A stretch of 64,000 nucleotides of DNA from Sipunculus nudus. Its lineage: Eukaryota; Annelida; Sipuncula; Golfingiida; Sipunculidae. The DNA lies in the NCBI GenBank assembly GCA_026874595.1, contig CM049307.1, positions 55,389,870-55,453,869 on the forward strand. Direction: 5' to 3'. The notes beneath the pieces were generated by a model. The model was not told the origin of the DNA. It searched no databases and worked only from the letters and a program-made list of their open reading frames with translations. Shown one piece after another: positions 1-11,331 of this stretch; position 1 is the stretch's first letter, and every line of letters starts with the position of its first letter. A program made the translations under genes and the position numbers.

Positions 1-1066
1 TTAAAACACTAATGTCCATTTTAATTAACATCTAGGCATATGGGTTATGTTTTAAACTGAAATGAAGTGAAGTCATGCTTGTACTTGCCATCCAGTTAAT
101 ATTAATTTTTCAATTTGTCTACAGACTCTAAAAAATGTTCTAAGTTTCTTCTTTGATGTATAACTGGTCTTTGATAATGCCAGTTAGTGGACTAACCATC
201 AGTATTCTTTTCTCAGAGAATATCAGCCAGTTATAAAATCAGACAGAATCGTACTCCGTCCTGATAAAACATAAAGTGCTGGTGATTATTTACAGTGCTT
301 TTGATTGAATATGAATTGGAAAGTTTTCCTTTGGGGCCAATTTTTGTCCATGTTACTTGTGTACATCTTTACTAAACCGATTAATCTATTCTCAGAGTCT
401 AACATACTGACCACATACGACTTGTCTTTCAGGTTGTCACAGACAATATTAGCTATAATCTGCCGATCGGTGTTTTGAATAAAGACTACCTGAAGTGCTT
501 CAGCAGCAACTACAAAGTACCAGTAAATATAACAGAATCTAACACCACGTAGTATTGTTTTGTAAATATTGGGCGAAATAATAAGCATATGGAAAAAACG
601 TATTTTTATCATTTCTAAAGTTAAAAAATACTTGTTTATGTCAGCAAGCAGAGTTTTATTTTATTTATATATTGCCCAGACACCCTAAGCCCACTCCAAA
701 TAAATTTTCTGACATTTTCTTCCACAATTAGATTATTTACAATTGCGAGACATTGCCTCATTTTTGCTTTGTTTTATACACAACCTTTTTTTCCAGTTTT
801 GCATTGACTCATTTAAGTCTTTTCGTGTCTCCGTTTGCTGCTGGACGAGAATGGCTGCGGATTGACAAAGAGTTTATATAGTATAGAGCTATGCATTTAA
901 TGTAGTTAATGTATAGAAATTGGTCTTATTATACTTCGACACAAAGTGAAACATCAGAAAAAGCATCAGCAAAGTGCAACAGAGCAGGGGACACTGATTC
1001 TAATGGTAAACATGTCACCTCGATCATAATTTAATGACCAAAAATTACCCCTTACTGTCTCAGAAA
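1..1066. other. No gene seen
   Basis: AT-rich sequence with only short chance reading frames. I see no exon with good borders, no RNA gene and no repeat shared with the rest of the window. Confidence 0.5.
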
Positions 1067-1447
1067 AACAAGGGACCCATAGGTCACGGCGCTCAGCTGA
1101 ATGTGACTGATATAATTGTATCACCATTGTTGTATGTAGGTCTGTAAGAATTCATTTTGACAAATGTATTTTTTTCTATTAATTATGTAGTTGAGCGGAA
1201 TAGTAATATAGAAGTATCAGTATTTCAATTATGTACAAGAATGTGTGTCTTAAATATTGCATTGGGAAGGACCTAGATTGCAGAGGAAGGAAGTGGAGAT
1301 TTGCAAATATAAAAATACACATTTAATAAATCAAAATAATTATGGAAAAGTATAAAACTGATATGTTTTGGGAAGCAGTTGTTGCTAAATGGGAGAGAAA
1401 CAGAATGTCTCAAAAAAGTTTCTATAGAGAAGAAATGGTAGATTAAG

Positions 1448-1880
1448 CTATGAGAAGTTGCCATGTTTGATCTGAATTGAAGAATGGGGGATTGTTGCTA
1501 ATAATATCTTTTGATCTGACCTTGTGTTTTCTAATGTTGAAACTGAAGCATTTAAACAGTTAGTAAAGACAAGATCTATGGTATTTCCATGGTTATTGGT
1601 TGGTTCTCTGACTAGTTGTTGACATTTAAAGAGTTGACATAATTGTGTCAATTTGGTGTTATATATTATATTAGAAATGTCAATATTGAAATCGCCCATG
1701 GTCACTATAGGCAGGTTGTGGTCAACTTGAGAGACTAAAACTTGAAGTTCAGAGAAGAAGTTACTGATGGAACATGCGGGTGACCAATAGAGTAAAACAA
1801 TCTGATTTGACTGAGTTTGAGTGTGAATATAGAGAAGAGATGACTCAAAATATGGTGTTGTGTGGTGGTGAAGGGTTACA
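1448..1880 (-). pseudogene. LINE-type (EEP) endonuclease domain fragment
   Basis: The minus-strand open frame reads Y-F-E-S...I-V-L-L-Y-W-S-P, then M-G-D-F-N-I-D, and then L-V-R-E-P-T and H-G-N-T-I-D-L-V-F-T-N. This is the order of motifs of the apurinic-like endonuclease of non-LTR retrotransposons, which is also found fused in Helentrons. The G-D-F-N catalytic block and the T-x-D-x-V-F block are present, but the frame ends soon after an S-D-Q block where S-D-H is expected (H replaced by Q, so a catalytic residue is lost). No reverse transcriptase is seen nearby. It is a dead fragment. Confidence 0.75.
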
Positions 1881-3239
1881 TGGGGACTCAGCTATTCATG
1901 TATATAAATGGCTTAACCATGAAGTGGTCTTTTGTTTGTTGTTCCTCTGACAGCTATTTGATCATTTCTGATAAGTTTGTAATGTATTTTTTTTCTATAT
2001 TTACCAGTAATAATTTTTATGCAGCTGCCAGAAGAATATTGTCCCAAACAAATACTCAGTGGCAGGGAGTGAGAAAAGTTACAACACCTTTGCATAAACA
2101 TACAGGATACAAAATTTAATCCAAAAGTGCTTACAGGAAAAAAAAAGTTTTATTCATTATTGAATAATAAAAAACAGACAGAAAAATAGTAAAAAAAAGC
2201 AAATCACTTTAATTCCCATTCTACTGAGGCAGAAAAATACTGAACGAATGTCTGCATTATATCCTCATTTTTTAATTATAAATTTTTGTTAAGGGAAATT
2301 TCGGACAAAATTTATAAATTTTACTATACATTTACAGTATATATCAATTATATTTGAAAATTTAAGTTGATTAACAATTCTAAATTTCATCAACATTTAC
2401 AGTTAATCTGCTCAGGCAACATCATACTATATACACAGATGTATTTATTTTTTCTTAAAATGTATTTTTGAAATTTGCAAAATAATTGATATCTGAAAAT
2501 AACACTAAATTTACCCAGGCAAGGCTGTAAAGACCAGACATGGCTGTTCTGGAGGTTATAAATGTAAACACATTAGAGCCTCAGAAAAACTTCAATAACT
2601 ATAATAATTTTTTAAGCTTTTATTTTCAAATTTCAGAAATTAACAGATTAAATCTAAATAATACCGACTGTGAAAAGTAAATCAAATGTTTTGACAAGAA
2701 AAAAAAGTGCCATGGTCAAACTTTGGCAAAATTTAAGGTACCAATTTTATATTTTTGCCAATATTTAAAAATATTTAACTGATTTTGATCTAATTTTTGG
2801 TAGACAATTAAATTTTGATTAATTAAAGTTGTATTACTGAAAAAAAAAGTCCATAGCTTTAATGTTTTTTCTCTAAAGTGACCAAATATCTTTCCTGATT
2901 TGTTACAAAGTCCATTATGTTTGGGCCCATGATTTTTTAACTTATACAATACTGACTTAATTTATGACATGTACATAGGACCTATATAGAGGAATATTTA
3001 TGATAAACATGAAGAAAACCAGATGAGTGGTTTTGATATTAGGCATTCCTGAAGTGTGAAAATAGATTTTTATAAAAAAAAATTAGGTTTTTCATTAATA
3101 TCTCGAAGGAACGAAGTCCTATTGACCCAATTTTGCTGCATGGTAGGACATTTTGGGGACATCTATAACTGTATGCCGAATTTCAGATTCGTAGGTGCAT
3201 GGTGTCGAAACATGCCAGTCTTACGGACGAACATCCGGA

Positions 3240-3256
3240 CGGACGGACGGACGACG
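3240..3256. repeat. Short GGAC tandem run
   Basis: GGAC/GACG tetranucleotide run near the end of repeat copy A. The matching run in copy B (43950-43990) is much longer, so the tract varies in length. Confidence 0.7.
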
Positions 3257-3310
3257 GACAATGGACCACGACTATCGCTCAGATGACTTATAGTCAGCTG
3301 AGCTAAAAAT

Positions 3311-5809
3311 ATATATGAAATAATACACTTTTATTAAACTCTGCCAGCTGCCATTGCTTTAAATACATTTACTTAGCTGAGAGACTTTCTTTGAGAGGTT
3401 AGTTAGGATGAAAATAAATCCATGAAAACAATCCAATTTTCGCATAAATGTTTATAAATTCGGTCCAGGAATAAGCGGTCAGGTATTTTTTAGTGGTCCA
3501 GTCCAGCCTAAAAGTTTGGACCAGTCCACAACTCCGTGTATTCCGGGCAGGTCCATAAAAATGAGACATGAACATGAACATTTCATTTTACTTTCCAATG
3601 CAAGTTTTATACATATTCTTAAACAGATATCGTCCTATCAGGATATGTTTAAAACATTCAGTTATCTTGAACAATTTGCTGGAGATATTTCATTGTGAAG
3701 CTTATGCTTTAATAATAATAATTGTATAAAACTGTGGGTAACATTTCCTCATCTCCATTATCTATTAAGTCAATAATATAAAACTTGTTGCCTGTCATAT
3801 TTAATCTAAGGAACATAACCTTTCACTTTTCAATTTTACACATCCTGGGGCAAAGATAAGGTTGTGTTTGACACTATTTATAATGTGCTAACTATCACTC
3901 ATTCCGTAACCAAAAAAAAAAGATAAATAAAGTTAAAAAACACAAGAAGGAGTGGTCAAAAAGTTCCAATTTTAAATCCTCTTTTTATGCCTAAAAAGCT
4001 TCAAATAAATATAATCACTTGAAATTGTTATAATTAATAAATAATAATAATATGGTTACAGAATGATGCTTCATGGCAGTTTATGCTGAGGTTTCGGAAT
4101 GATTAACATGGTATCTCTGCTTCTGCTTGTGGAGCTGGTATTCTCTTCCCTTTTGATTTGGATAAAGCAAGACTTATCCATCATCATTTAAAGAAATTGC
4201 TTATTTTTATAGAAATGTATTCAAATTAACCTTATAAAAATACCAGTATACAATTTTGAGTTTGACAATGCATAATTACCCAGGCTTAAATCAGATATAA
4301 AACATATGTATTTACCATTATACATTTCTCACCAGAGCCTTATCATTCTTTGTTGTTGACTGAAGGGAGATGCACAGCAATAACACTAATGATGCACAGC
4401 AAATTAATCCCTTTGGTTTATGAATTAGACATGTATGGATTTTCGAAGGATTTCTCCAGCGTTTTATAAATAAAGCCACCCACGTTATATTATGTATGTA
4501 CAATTTGCCGTCACAAGCATTCGTTCTGTTACCTCGCTTTTGTCATTCCGTAACCCATTAAATTTATAAATATTTCGATCATTTAAATATTTAAAATAAA
4601 TTAACTTGAACATATTGAACTGTTGTCATGTTATCTGTTGAATGTTCTTGTTAATATATTTACTTAAGTCCATACAAAAAAAATTCATAAAATCATTTCG
4701 CTTATCCTGCACTATCTTAGGAAATAGTTTATGTTTAAAATAATTATTTACTTAATTATATAAATAAATATAGTCAAACATCTCATTCCGTAAGTCAGGG
4801 ACCTGCCCATCTGACTCTACCACAAGCTTATATGAGTACATGAAAATGAATACACATCATATACTGTATAAGCAATATATGTATGAAATCACATATTTAC
4901 ACATTTTTTCTCACTTGTGCATTTTTGCTCTCCAGTAAGCTAATATAACCGTAATTGAAAATGTATACACATTAAACTCATGCTTAACCGGTTTTGAAGA
5001 TCCATATTACTATTAATATAATTGGTTCATATAACAGTAACACGTCAGATTTCTGTGCGGTTCACTTTTTATATTAAATAACATTTTCCAGTCATCAAGT
5101 TAGTGTACATAATTTAAATTCTTAATCATTCATATTAATTTATATTAATTTAATTAATTTACTGATGGTCTTCTAATATATTGTTGATAAATTAAAGGAG
5201 AAAATAATTAGGCACCTCTGTAATTGTCAGATATAGGAAATGTGATAAAAAAAAACGGGCACAGTGTACTCACCTATGTAGGTCCATTTTGTGCACTGAA
5301 GTACTCAAGTGTAGGCCTAAATTGCCTGACACAATGAATTCAGGGTGTAACACTTATTGTAAAAAAATGAAATCAACTAAATATTACTTGTGATACAGAG
5401 CCAAACATGTCTTGTAATGCAGAAAGTTATTATTATGTGGTTAAAAATTGGATTAAAATAGTTATAGCCAGTTAAAAATGTCAAATTTACCTGGTATCCT
5501 GGTGTTGTTAGCCCCACCATCATGCCTTTACTTGTGGCATACGTTACTGTCTTACTGGGCAATCAAATACATATGTTGACAGGTTTAATATTAATGAAGT
5601 TGATGAAAAAATTGAGTTAATGGGACAAATATGGTTTGTGTTAGCCAAATCAAGCATTTTTTAAACAAAATGCCATGATCTATCTACCCTGAACGCTCTG
5701 TGGTTGCTAGGCAACTACACCCTGCCAGCAGCTGGGGTATCAGTTACCACTGCAGCACACACGGCCTACGGCTCAGATAAGATATGTGCTGTAGTAACTG
5801 CTGTGTGCT
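3311..5809. other. No gene seen
   Basis: AT-rich sequence without supported exons. It contains scattered short A/T runs and frames of 60 codons or fewer. No element ends could be paired. Confidence 0.45.
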
Positions 5810-6254
5810 ATAATATTATCAGCTTGCACATGGCTACATGCATTTGTTTACAGGACTACATCCGCCATGTGGAGAGCCAGTGTGTGTTTTGGCCTCTCTA
5901 TGTATTAATTCAGTTTTTTTTTTCAGTTTTCCTTACCTTTATCTAGGTCATGTCGTGATTCGCGATCCTGTTATCACAGTAGGAGAAGAACATGTTTCTA
6001 AGCATATGCATACATTATCAATTGTAAAGAGAGTTGACCCTAAAACCCGGCATCCCCTTCCTCGACCGACACTGATCCTCGCCTTGCTGTTTACCCACCA
6101 CTTTTCTTATCTTCTTATAAATCAAACATCAGTCTGTGCCTGTCTGTGAAACCATGAAAGACCACCTGTCTGAGCTAGGTCACCCGTACTGTACTTTAAC
6201 CTTGTGTTTATTTAGTCGTTGGAGTAATGCTGTGGCTGTTGCCAAATGAGGATA
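5810..6254 (+). repeat. Diverged direct duplication, left copy
   Basis: Aligns by eye, block after block, with 8566-8979: TATCAGCTT.CACATG, GGAGAGCCA versus CGAAGAGCCA, TCATGTCGTG, GTACTTTAACC and GCTGTTGC. The two copies flank the miniature LTR element and the 156-bp satellite. They are too diverged for a recent event and may be two copies of one old repeat. Confidence 0.65.
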
Positions 6255-6310
6255 GGAATGGTTTAGCTGGTGTAGATGGAGTCCTTATTTCGTAACGTTC
6301 GTATACGTAG

Positions 6311-6466
6311 TGTTACAAAGACAAATTTTTCAGGGAAAAATACTGGGCCGATCCAGGATTTGAACCCATGTCGGTGGCGAACAGGTCCGGCGTACCAATC
6401 GCTTAGCTAGAAAAGCAAGCTTCCTTAGCGAGACAGTTCGGTCCGCTTTTATGTCACCCCGTAACA
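6311..6466 (-). repeat. 3' LTR of the TRIM-like element
   Basis: 156 bases, TG...CA ends with 6-base inverted termini. Carries the better-preserved B box, GGTTCAAATCC on the minus strand. Confidence 0.65.
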
Positions 6467-6586
6467 CACACCCCTCTTAAGAGCGATCTGCTATCAGAAC
6501 AAGATTAATTATCCCAGGAGTCACACTTTGGTGAGCTTATTCCCTGGGCCACAAAGTTTACCGTCACGTTGGACGAGCCCCCATTT

Positions 6587-6742
6587 TGTTACGAAGACGA
6601 ATTGCTCAAGGGGAAACATTTGGCCGATCCCGGATGCGAACCCATGTCGGTGGCGCACAAGTCCGGCGTACCAACCGCTTCGCTAGAAAAGCAAGCTTGA
6701 CTAGCGAGACAGTTCGGTCCGCTTTTATGTCACCCCGTAACA
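6587..6742 (-). repeat. 5' LTR of the TRIM-like element
   Basis: 156 bases with the same termini as its partner. The primer-site-like sequence lies just inside it, which sets the element's direction. Confidence 0.65.
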
Positions 6743-7349
6743 GTAGTCAATACTTGATCCCTTCTTGAGGTTTCTCAGATGTCCTGAAAAAATTGAGGTC
6801 ACGTTTTCGTAATTTGCGTATTATTCGACAGTAATAAAGTTATCATAACCAAACTTCGCGCTGCACTTCTACGTTGAAAAAGACTTTTCCCCTAGAATTT
6901 AAAAGTTCTGGGTCAAGCAGTGTACGAGGAGAAGACTGAGGTGATGAATCCCAGATGTGCTAATTACAAACTGATAATAGTAAATAGATCTTGGTTATAT
7001 CTTTGTTTTTGTTTACAAGTAATATTCAAACAAATGTTTACATTTTAATTAAATGACTTTAGACACGAATGTATGTATATATGTATACATCAGTGAGAAC
7101 GAACCCTCCAGGTACAAAATGTATGATTTATTTGAAGATAGGCCGTGTAAATATTTGTTAAGAAAACTTGAATGGGTAGAATGACTTCCAGAGTGCTAAA
7201 AATCATGTTTTTGCCCTTAGTCCTAAGAAAATAGGTAACAACAAGACGATTTGACTAAGAACGCCCCAGAAGCTTATATTAGAAGTTTCTACGTCAAACT
7301 GCTATGACATGATTCCATCTGACTTAAAGGGTACTCAAATCATGTTGTT

Positions 7350-8490
7350 TCACAGAGCTCACAGAATATAGGTCACTTTGACCTTATTTCGGATGTCAAA
7401 GGAGACATCACAATGACCTCCCTGTATATTAAAAAAGACATTTCTTGATCCAACAGTTAAGACCTGTGACCTGTCTGAATTTCTGGGTGCTCAGAATTAG
7501 GTTATCTGTTCATAGCTCAGAGAATATAGGTCACAGTGACCTAATTTCGTGATTCAAAGGAAACTTGCCAAGGACATCCCTGGATGTCATATTAGAAAAT
7601 TCTAGGTCCAACCGTACAGTTTGGTGCCATGCCTGACTGACCAGTTGCTCATAATCGTATCTTTGGTCAGTTGCTTGGATGGTGTGTTGTAAGATTCTGG
7701 TCCTAACAGTTACGATTTGTGATTGACTGTCTGATTGTTCAAAGTCATATTTCTGGACAGTCGTTTTGAGGATATAGGTCATCATGGCCTACTCTCAGGT
7801 TTCCAAGAATATTTGTCCAAGACTTCCCTAGACATTACATTAGAAGATTCTAGGCCTAAAGGAGTCAGTTTGTGTCCCTTCCAGGGTGCTCAAATCATGT
7901 TTTTTTTTCCCTGTAGCTCACAGAATATAGGTCACAGTGACCTAATTTCATAATACCAAGGACATTTACACCGGAACTCCCTTAATGCCACACCAGAAGA
8001 CTGTAGGCTGAATGGATAAATGTGTCCGGTCTGAGACCCTTGTTCTCAAACCATGTCTTCACCCAGGAGCTCGCAGAATATATAGGTCACTAGGACCTTA
8101 TTTCAGGTTTCTGAGGAGATTTGCCAAGGACCCCACTGGATGTACAGTTAGACGTTTCTAGGTCTAATGGATACAATTTGTGCCCTTTTTAACGGTCAGG
8201 GTGCTCAAAGTCATCTTATTGGTTAGTTACTCGCAGAATATAGGTATCATGACCTAGTTTAAGGTTTCTGAGAAGATTTACACAGAAACTCCCTTGATGT
8301 TGCGTCAGAAGATTCTAGGCCTAACGGATACAATTTGAGCTCATTTGACTTCCAGTGTGCTCAGATCATGCGTTTTCCTATAGCTCACAAAATATAGGTC
8401 ACGGTGACTAAATTTCATGTTTCCAAGAACATTTATTCAGGACCTCCCTGAATTATTCATTAGAAGATTCTGGGCCAAATGGATACAATT
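7350..8490. repeat. Satellite of about 156 bp, seven or eight diverged units, with GGTCAnnnTGACC palindromes
   Basis: Each unit repeats TAGAAGATTCTAGG, then GTGCTCA.ATCATG, then AGCTCACAGAATATAGGTCAC.GTGACCTAATTTC. Palindromes start at 7371, 7529, 7777, 7930, 8085, 8243 and 8397, with steps of 153-158 except one of 248, where a unit is partly deleted. Perfect GGTCAnnnTGACC occurs at 7371, 7529 and 7930. The others carry one or more changes. The units are clearly diverged, so the array is not young. Confidence 0.8.
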
Positions 8491-8565
8491 TGTGCCTGAC
8501 TCTCTGACTATCTTTCTATTTGTGTTGTACCTCATTTAAGACTTGCCCTGTCATCCCCTGTTGCT

Positions 8566-8979
8566 ATAACATTATCAGCTTACACATGCCTACTTAAATT
8601 TTCTCTACAAGACAAATATTACCATGCGAAGAGCCAATGTATATTTTGGACTCTTTATACATTCATTCAGTTGTTTTTTTGGTTTTTTTGGGGGGGGGGG
8701 GGTTCAGTGTCCCTTACCTATATCTAGCTCATGTCGTGTCTCGCGTTCCTGCTATCTCGGCATTGGTAGGCAAATGTTTGTACGCCTATTCATATATATT
8801 TATATAGAGAGTAGACCCTAACAACCATCCCGTCTCTCAACCGACATGTCGACATTGATCAGTTGTTGGCTGTCTAGCCCGCCCCTTGCATTATCTTCAA
8901 ATTGTACTCAAAATTGTACTTTAACCCTGTGATTGTCGAGGCGTTGAAGTGGTGCTGCGGCTGTTGCAACAAGGAGATA
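8566..8979 (+). repeat. Diverged direct duplication, right copy
   Basis: Partner of 5810-6254. It contains a 10-G run at about 8691-8702 where the left copy has a T run. Confidence 0.6.
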
Positions 8980-10066
8980 TAGTAACGGTGCATGATGTAT
9001 ATGGTAATGGCTATATGGCTACACATCGAATATTGATAAGAATAAAGGATACGGTTCTTGCTGTCTCTCTTAGGATTAAGCTTAATGATCCTGATAATTT
9101 AAACTATAAATAAATATAACAACAGTCAGAACTTTCCAAAAGATTAGGCCTTTTTCTATTTGCAAACACGGTAGAGAAACATTACATAAAGATTGCGAGA
9201 GTCTATATCAAGTTATTTAAAGGCAAAATAATATTGCGCTTGAAACATGTTTATTCGTTTTCTTACACAAGATAGTCTTCAAATATTTCTCCAGAGCGGT
9301 GCCATTTCGTCACATCTAAGACGGGCGTGAGAAATAAAAGCAAAAAAATATTGAATCTAATGGTTTTGCACACAGGGGGACTTATAAGAAGGTTCACCCA
9401 CAACATTATTTTACCAACATTTGGATATAGAAATAAACCTCTTAAAGCCCTAAAGCCTCCCTTCCTACGGAGAGATCGAGGCTTAGCAAGCTTCAGGGTT
9501 CAAGTCAGCATCACAGATTTTGTCCTAATATATCAAATACAAACCAGAAACTTCAGGAGGATCATCACTGGTAAAGATAAGGTATGTTTTTTTACTATGA
9601 ATGATCTGAGATTTAACAAAATACCCGAATATTCAGTGTCAATTGTCACCGACAGCTGTTGCAAGTGTCATGGAAAAGGTCTATTCCGTGACACTTTACA
9701 CATAGGAATATATAAGACTCCTTAATCTTCTTTATTAAAAATAGATCACATTATATAGGCAGACTAGATCAGGTAAAACAATTAGAAATAAGGCAATGTA
9801 TGAATGGGAGTATGACACAAAGGACTCTCCATGGCGCTTGGTTTTGCAATCATCTCCCAATCATCATTACCCATTCAAGGGGTGGTTTTTATCTTTCATC
9901 ATACCTTTTTATTTCCCTATTTTACTTGTTCATATATATTCTCTGACCATCTGAGGTCATAACTAATACCAGTTCCTAAATATGTGTATTTACTGATAAG
10001 TACCGCTCCCGCATTACTATCACAGACCTGTTTTACAAAATGATTTATAGACATTGATATAAATAA
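8980..10066. other. No gene seen; short repeat block near 9355-9445
   Basis: The 132-codon open frame at 9327-9722 is not supported as a gene. Part of it (ATGGTTTTGCA...GGTTCACCCACAA...GATATAGAAATA) matches intronic sequence at 52738-52815, so this stretch is repeat-derived. Confidence 0.5.
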
Positions 10067-10406
10067 GGCCAAAAAAAATTAAAGGTATGGTTCTCAGGCA
10101 CCGCCCGCATCAATTTTACAACCCCGCATCAAAACCTTTTATTTAGATTTTCAATTAAAAGTTTCCAATTTTGAGCTGCTGCCGCTCAGACATTTCTTTC
10201 CAGAAGATAAAACCATACAATTTCCTTTGTTTTGTAGTGCTTTTACTTATTTAGCAAAATAAAACTGTTATTTTCATGCTTTTCCCTTATCATTTGACAT
10301 TTTTATCGAAACATACCAAAAAATTTAAAATAAAAAAAGCGCCCGCCCGCATTGATTTCTGAAAAAAAAGTGCCTGAGAACCATACCTTTTTTTTTTATT
10401 TTGGCC
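10067..10406. mobile_element. Harbinger-type MITE, copy 1
   Basis: 340 bases with long terminal inverted repeats beginning GGCCAAAA and including GGTATGGTTCTCAGGCAC. TAA flanks both ends as a 3-base target duplication. GGCC ends and a TWA target are typical of PIF/Harbinger MITEs. No coding capacity. Almost identical to 11681-12017. Confidence 0.85.
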
Positions 10407-11323
10407 TAATGAACAAAACTGGTAAGCGAACACAACCCTGTGGTTACAACGTATTCATTGAGTATAACAGAAAAAAAAATCAATTCCCATTGTTTTTGTA
10501 CATACTCGCTGTTTCCTATTTGTAAGAAAGTCTGAAATCCAAGCAAAAAAAAATAATTATGTGTGCTGATTTCTAAGAATTCAGGCTAGGCAGATGAATC
10601 ATGTCAATAGAGATCATAAAATATGTACTTTTTATATTTGTCTCTTGTTTTGTCTTCCTTTACACCAGTATACTCATACCAGTTGAACTTCAAATAATAT
10701 TTTATAATTATTACCATGCATCATTTGTAAACATAATCAGAGTAAACCACATTGTGTAACGGATACCAAACCTTATACATCATATAATTACTGTATCCAA
10801 ATATTCATGTATATATTCATATATTCATGTATATATCCATTTAAGCAATCAAACATGTCTTTTAAAATATTTATGAATCATGATTTGATAATTACTAAAA
10901 CATGTATTAATTTATATTATATAAAAAAAATAATTATTTCATTCCAATCATCAAACATTTCATGTATATATATCAATAATCAGCATGGCTAATATTTGTG
11001 CTAAATATTCTTGATATGTAAACCTTGGATCATAACACTTTTTTTTTTATTAGTGTGTGAGCTGGACTGCGGGCTAAAACCTTGAAACATGCGGGGCGGG
11101 CGGATTCGGCCTGAAAGAATCATAGTAACTGGGTAGCGGGGCGGGCTGATTTTTTTTTTTTTTTTTCTTGACTGCGGGGCGGGTGCGGGTTTGATTTTTC
11201 GGCCCGCGCAGGGCCCTAACACACACACCCACACACGCGCGCGCCATTGTATATTAAAATCATATTCGGTCATGAAGTGTTTCAGCGTTTTCAGGATATC
11301 CCATCTTGGTATACCAATTCAGA
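10407..11323. other. No gene seen; AT-rich with GC-skewed patch
   Basis: Contains repeated ATATTCATGTATAT near 10805-10840 and a patch at 11085-11240 with GCGGGGCGGGC words and (AC)n/(CG)n that looks like low-complexity repeat. No exon is supported. Confidence 0.4.
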
Positions 11324-11331
11324 GTACCAAA

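Larger units (their letters stand above)
1067..3310. repeat. Interspersed repeat, copy A (contains endonuclease relic)
   Basis: It begins AACAAGGGACC, then GCTCAGCTGA about 24 bases in. It ends with GGAC repeats, a GACTTATAGTCAGCTGAGCTA block and A-rich sequence. The same start, middle blocks and end recur at 42212-44049 in the same direction. The start and end share an inverted GCTCAGCTGA/TCAGCTGAGC core. Type is unresolved: it could be a LINE- or Helentron-related relic, given the endonuclease piece inside. Confidence 0.65.
6311..6742 (-). mobile_element. Miniature LTR retroelement (TRIM-like) with tRNA-like boxes in the LTRs
   Basis: Two direct repeats of exactly 156 bases (6311-6466 and 6587-6742) both run TGTTAC...GTAACA and flank 120 internal bases. 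Read on the minus strand, the 5' LTR is followed after three bases by TGGGGGCTCGTCC (6583-6571), the start of a proline-tRNA-type primer binding site. A purine run (AAGAGGGG) precedes the 3' LTR. GTAG lies directly outside both ends as a 4-base target duplication. There is no room for coding sequence. The two LTRs differ at about 20 positions, so it is old. Each LTR also holds a tRNA-like A box (TAGCTAAGCGATTGG or TAGCGAAGCGGTTGG) and B box (GGTTCAAATCC or GGTTCGCATCC). Two tandem tRNA-SINEs would be the alternative, but the target duplication and primer site favour the LTR reading. Confidence 0.7.

Noticed and set aside
6311-6742. Retrozyme (hammerhead ribozyme in the LTR)
   Set aside because: No CTGATGA...GAAA hammerhead core is visible on either strand of the LTRs.
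7531-7785. Coding frames in the 156-bp satellite
   Set aside because: They follow the repeat unit and are broken in the neighbouring units.
9327-9722. 132-codon plus-strand frame
   Set aside because: Part of it matches intronic repeat sequence at 52738-52815 and no protein motif or splice support is visible.
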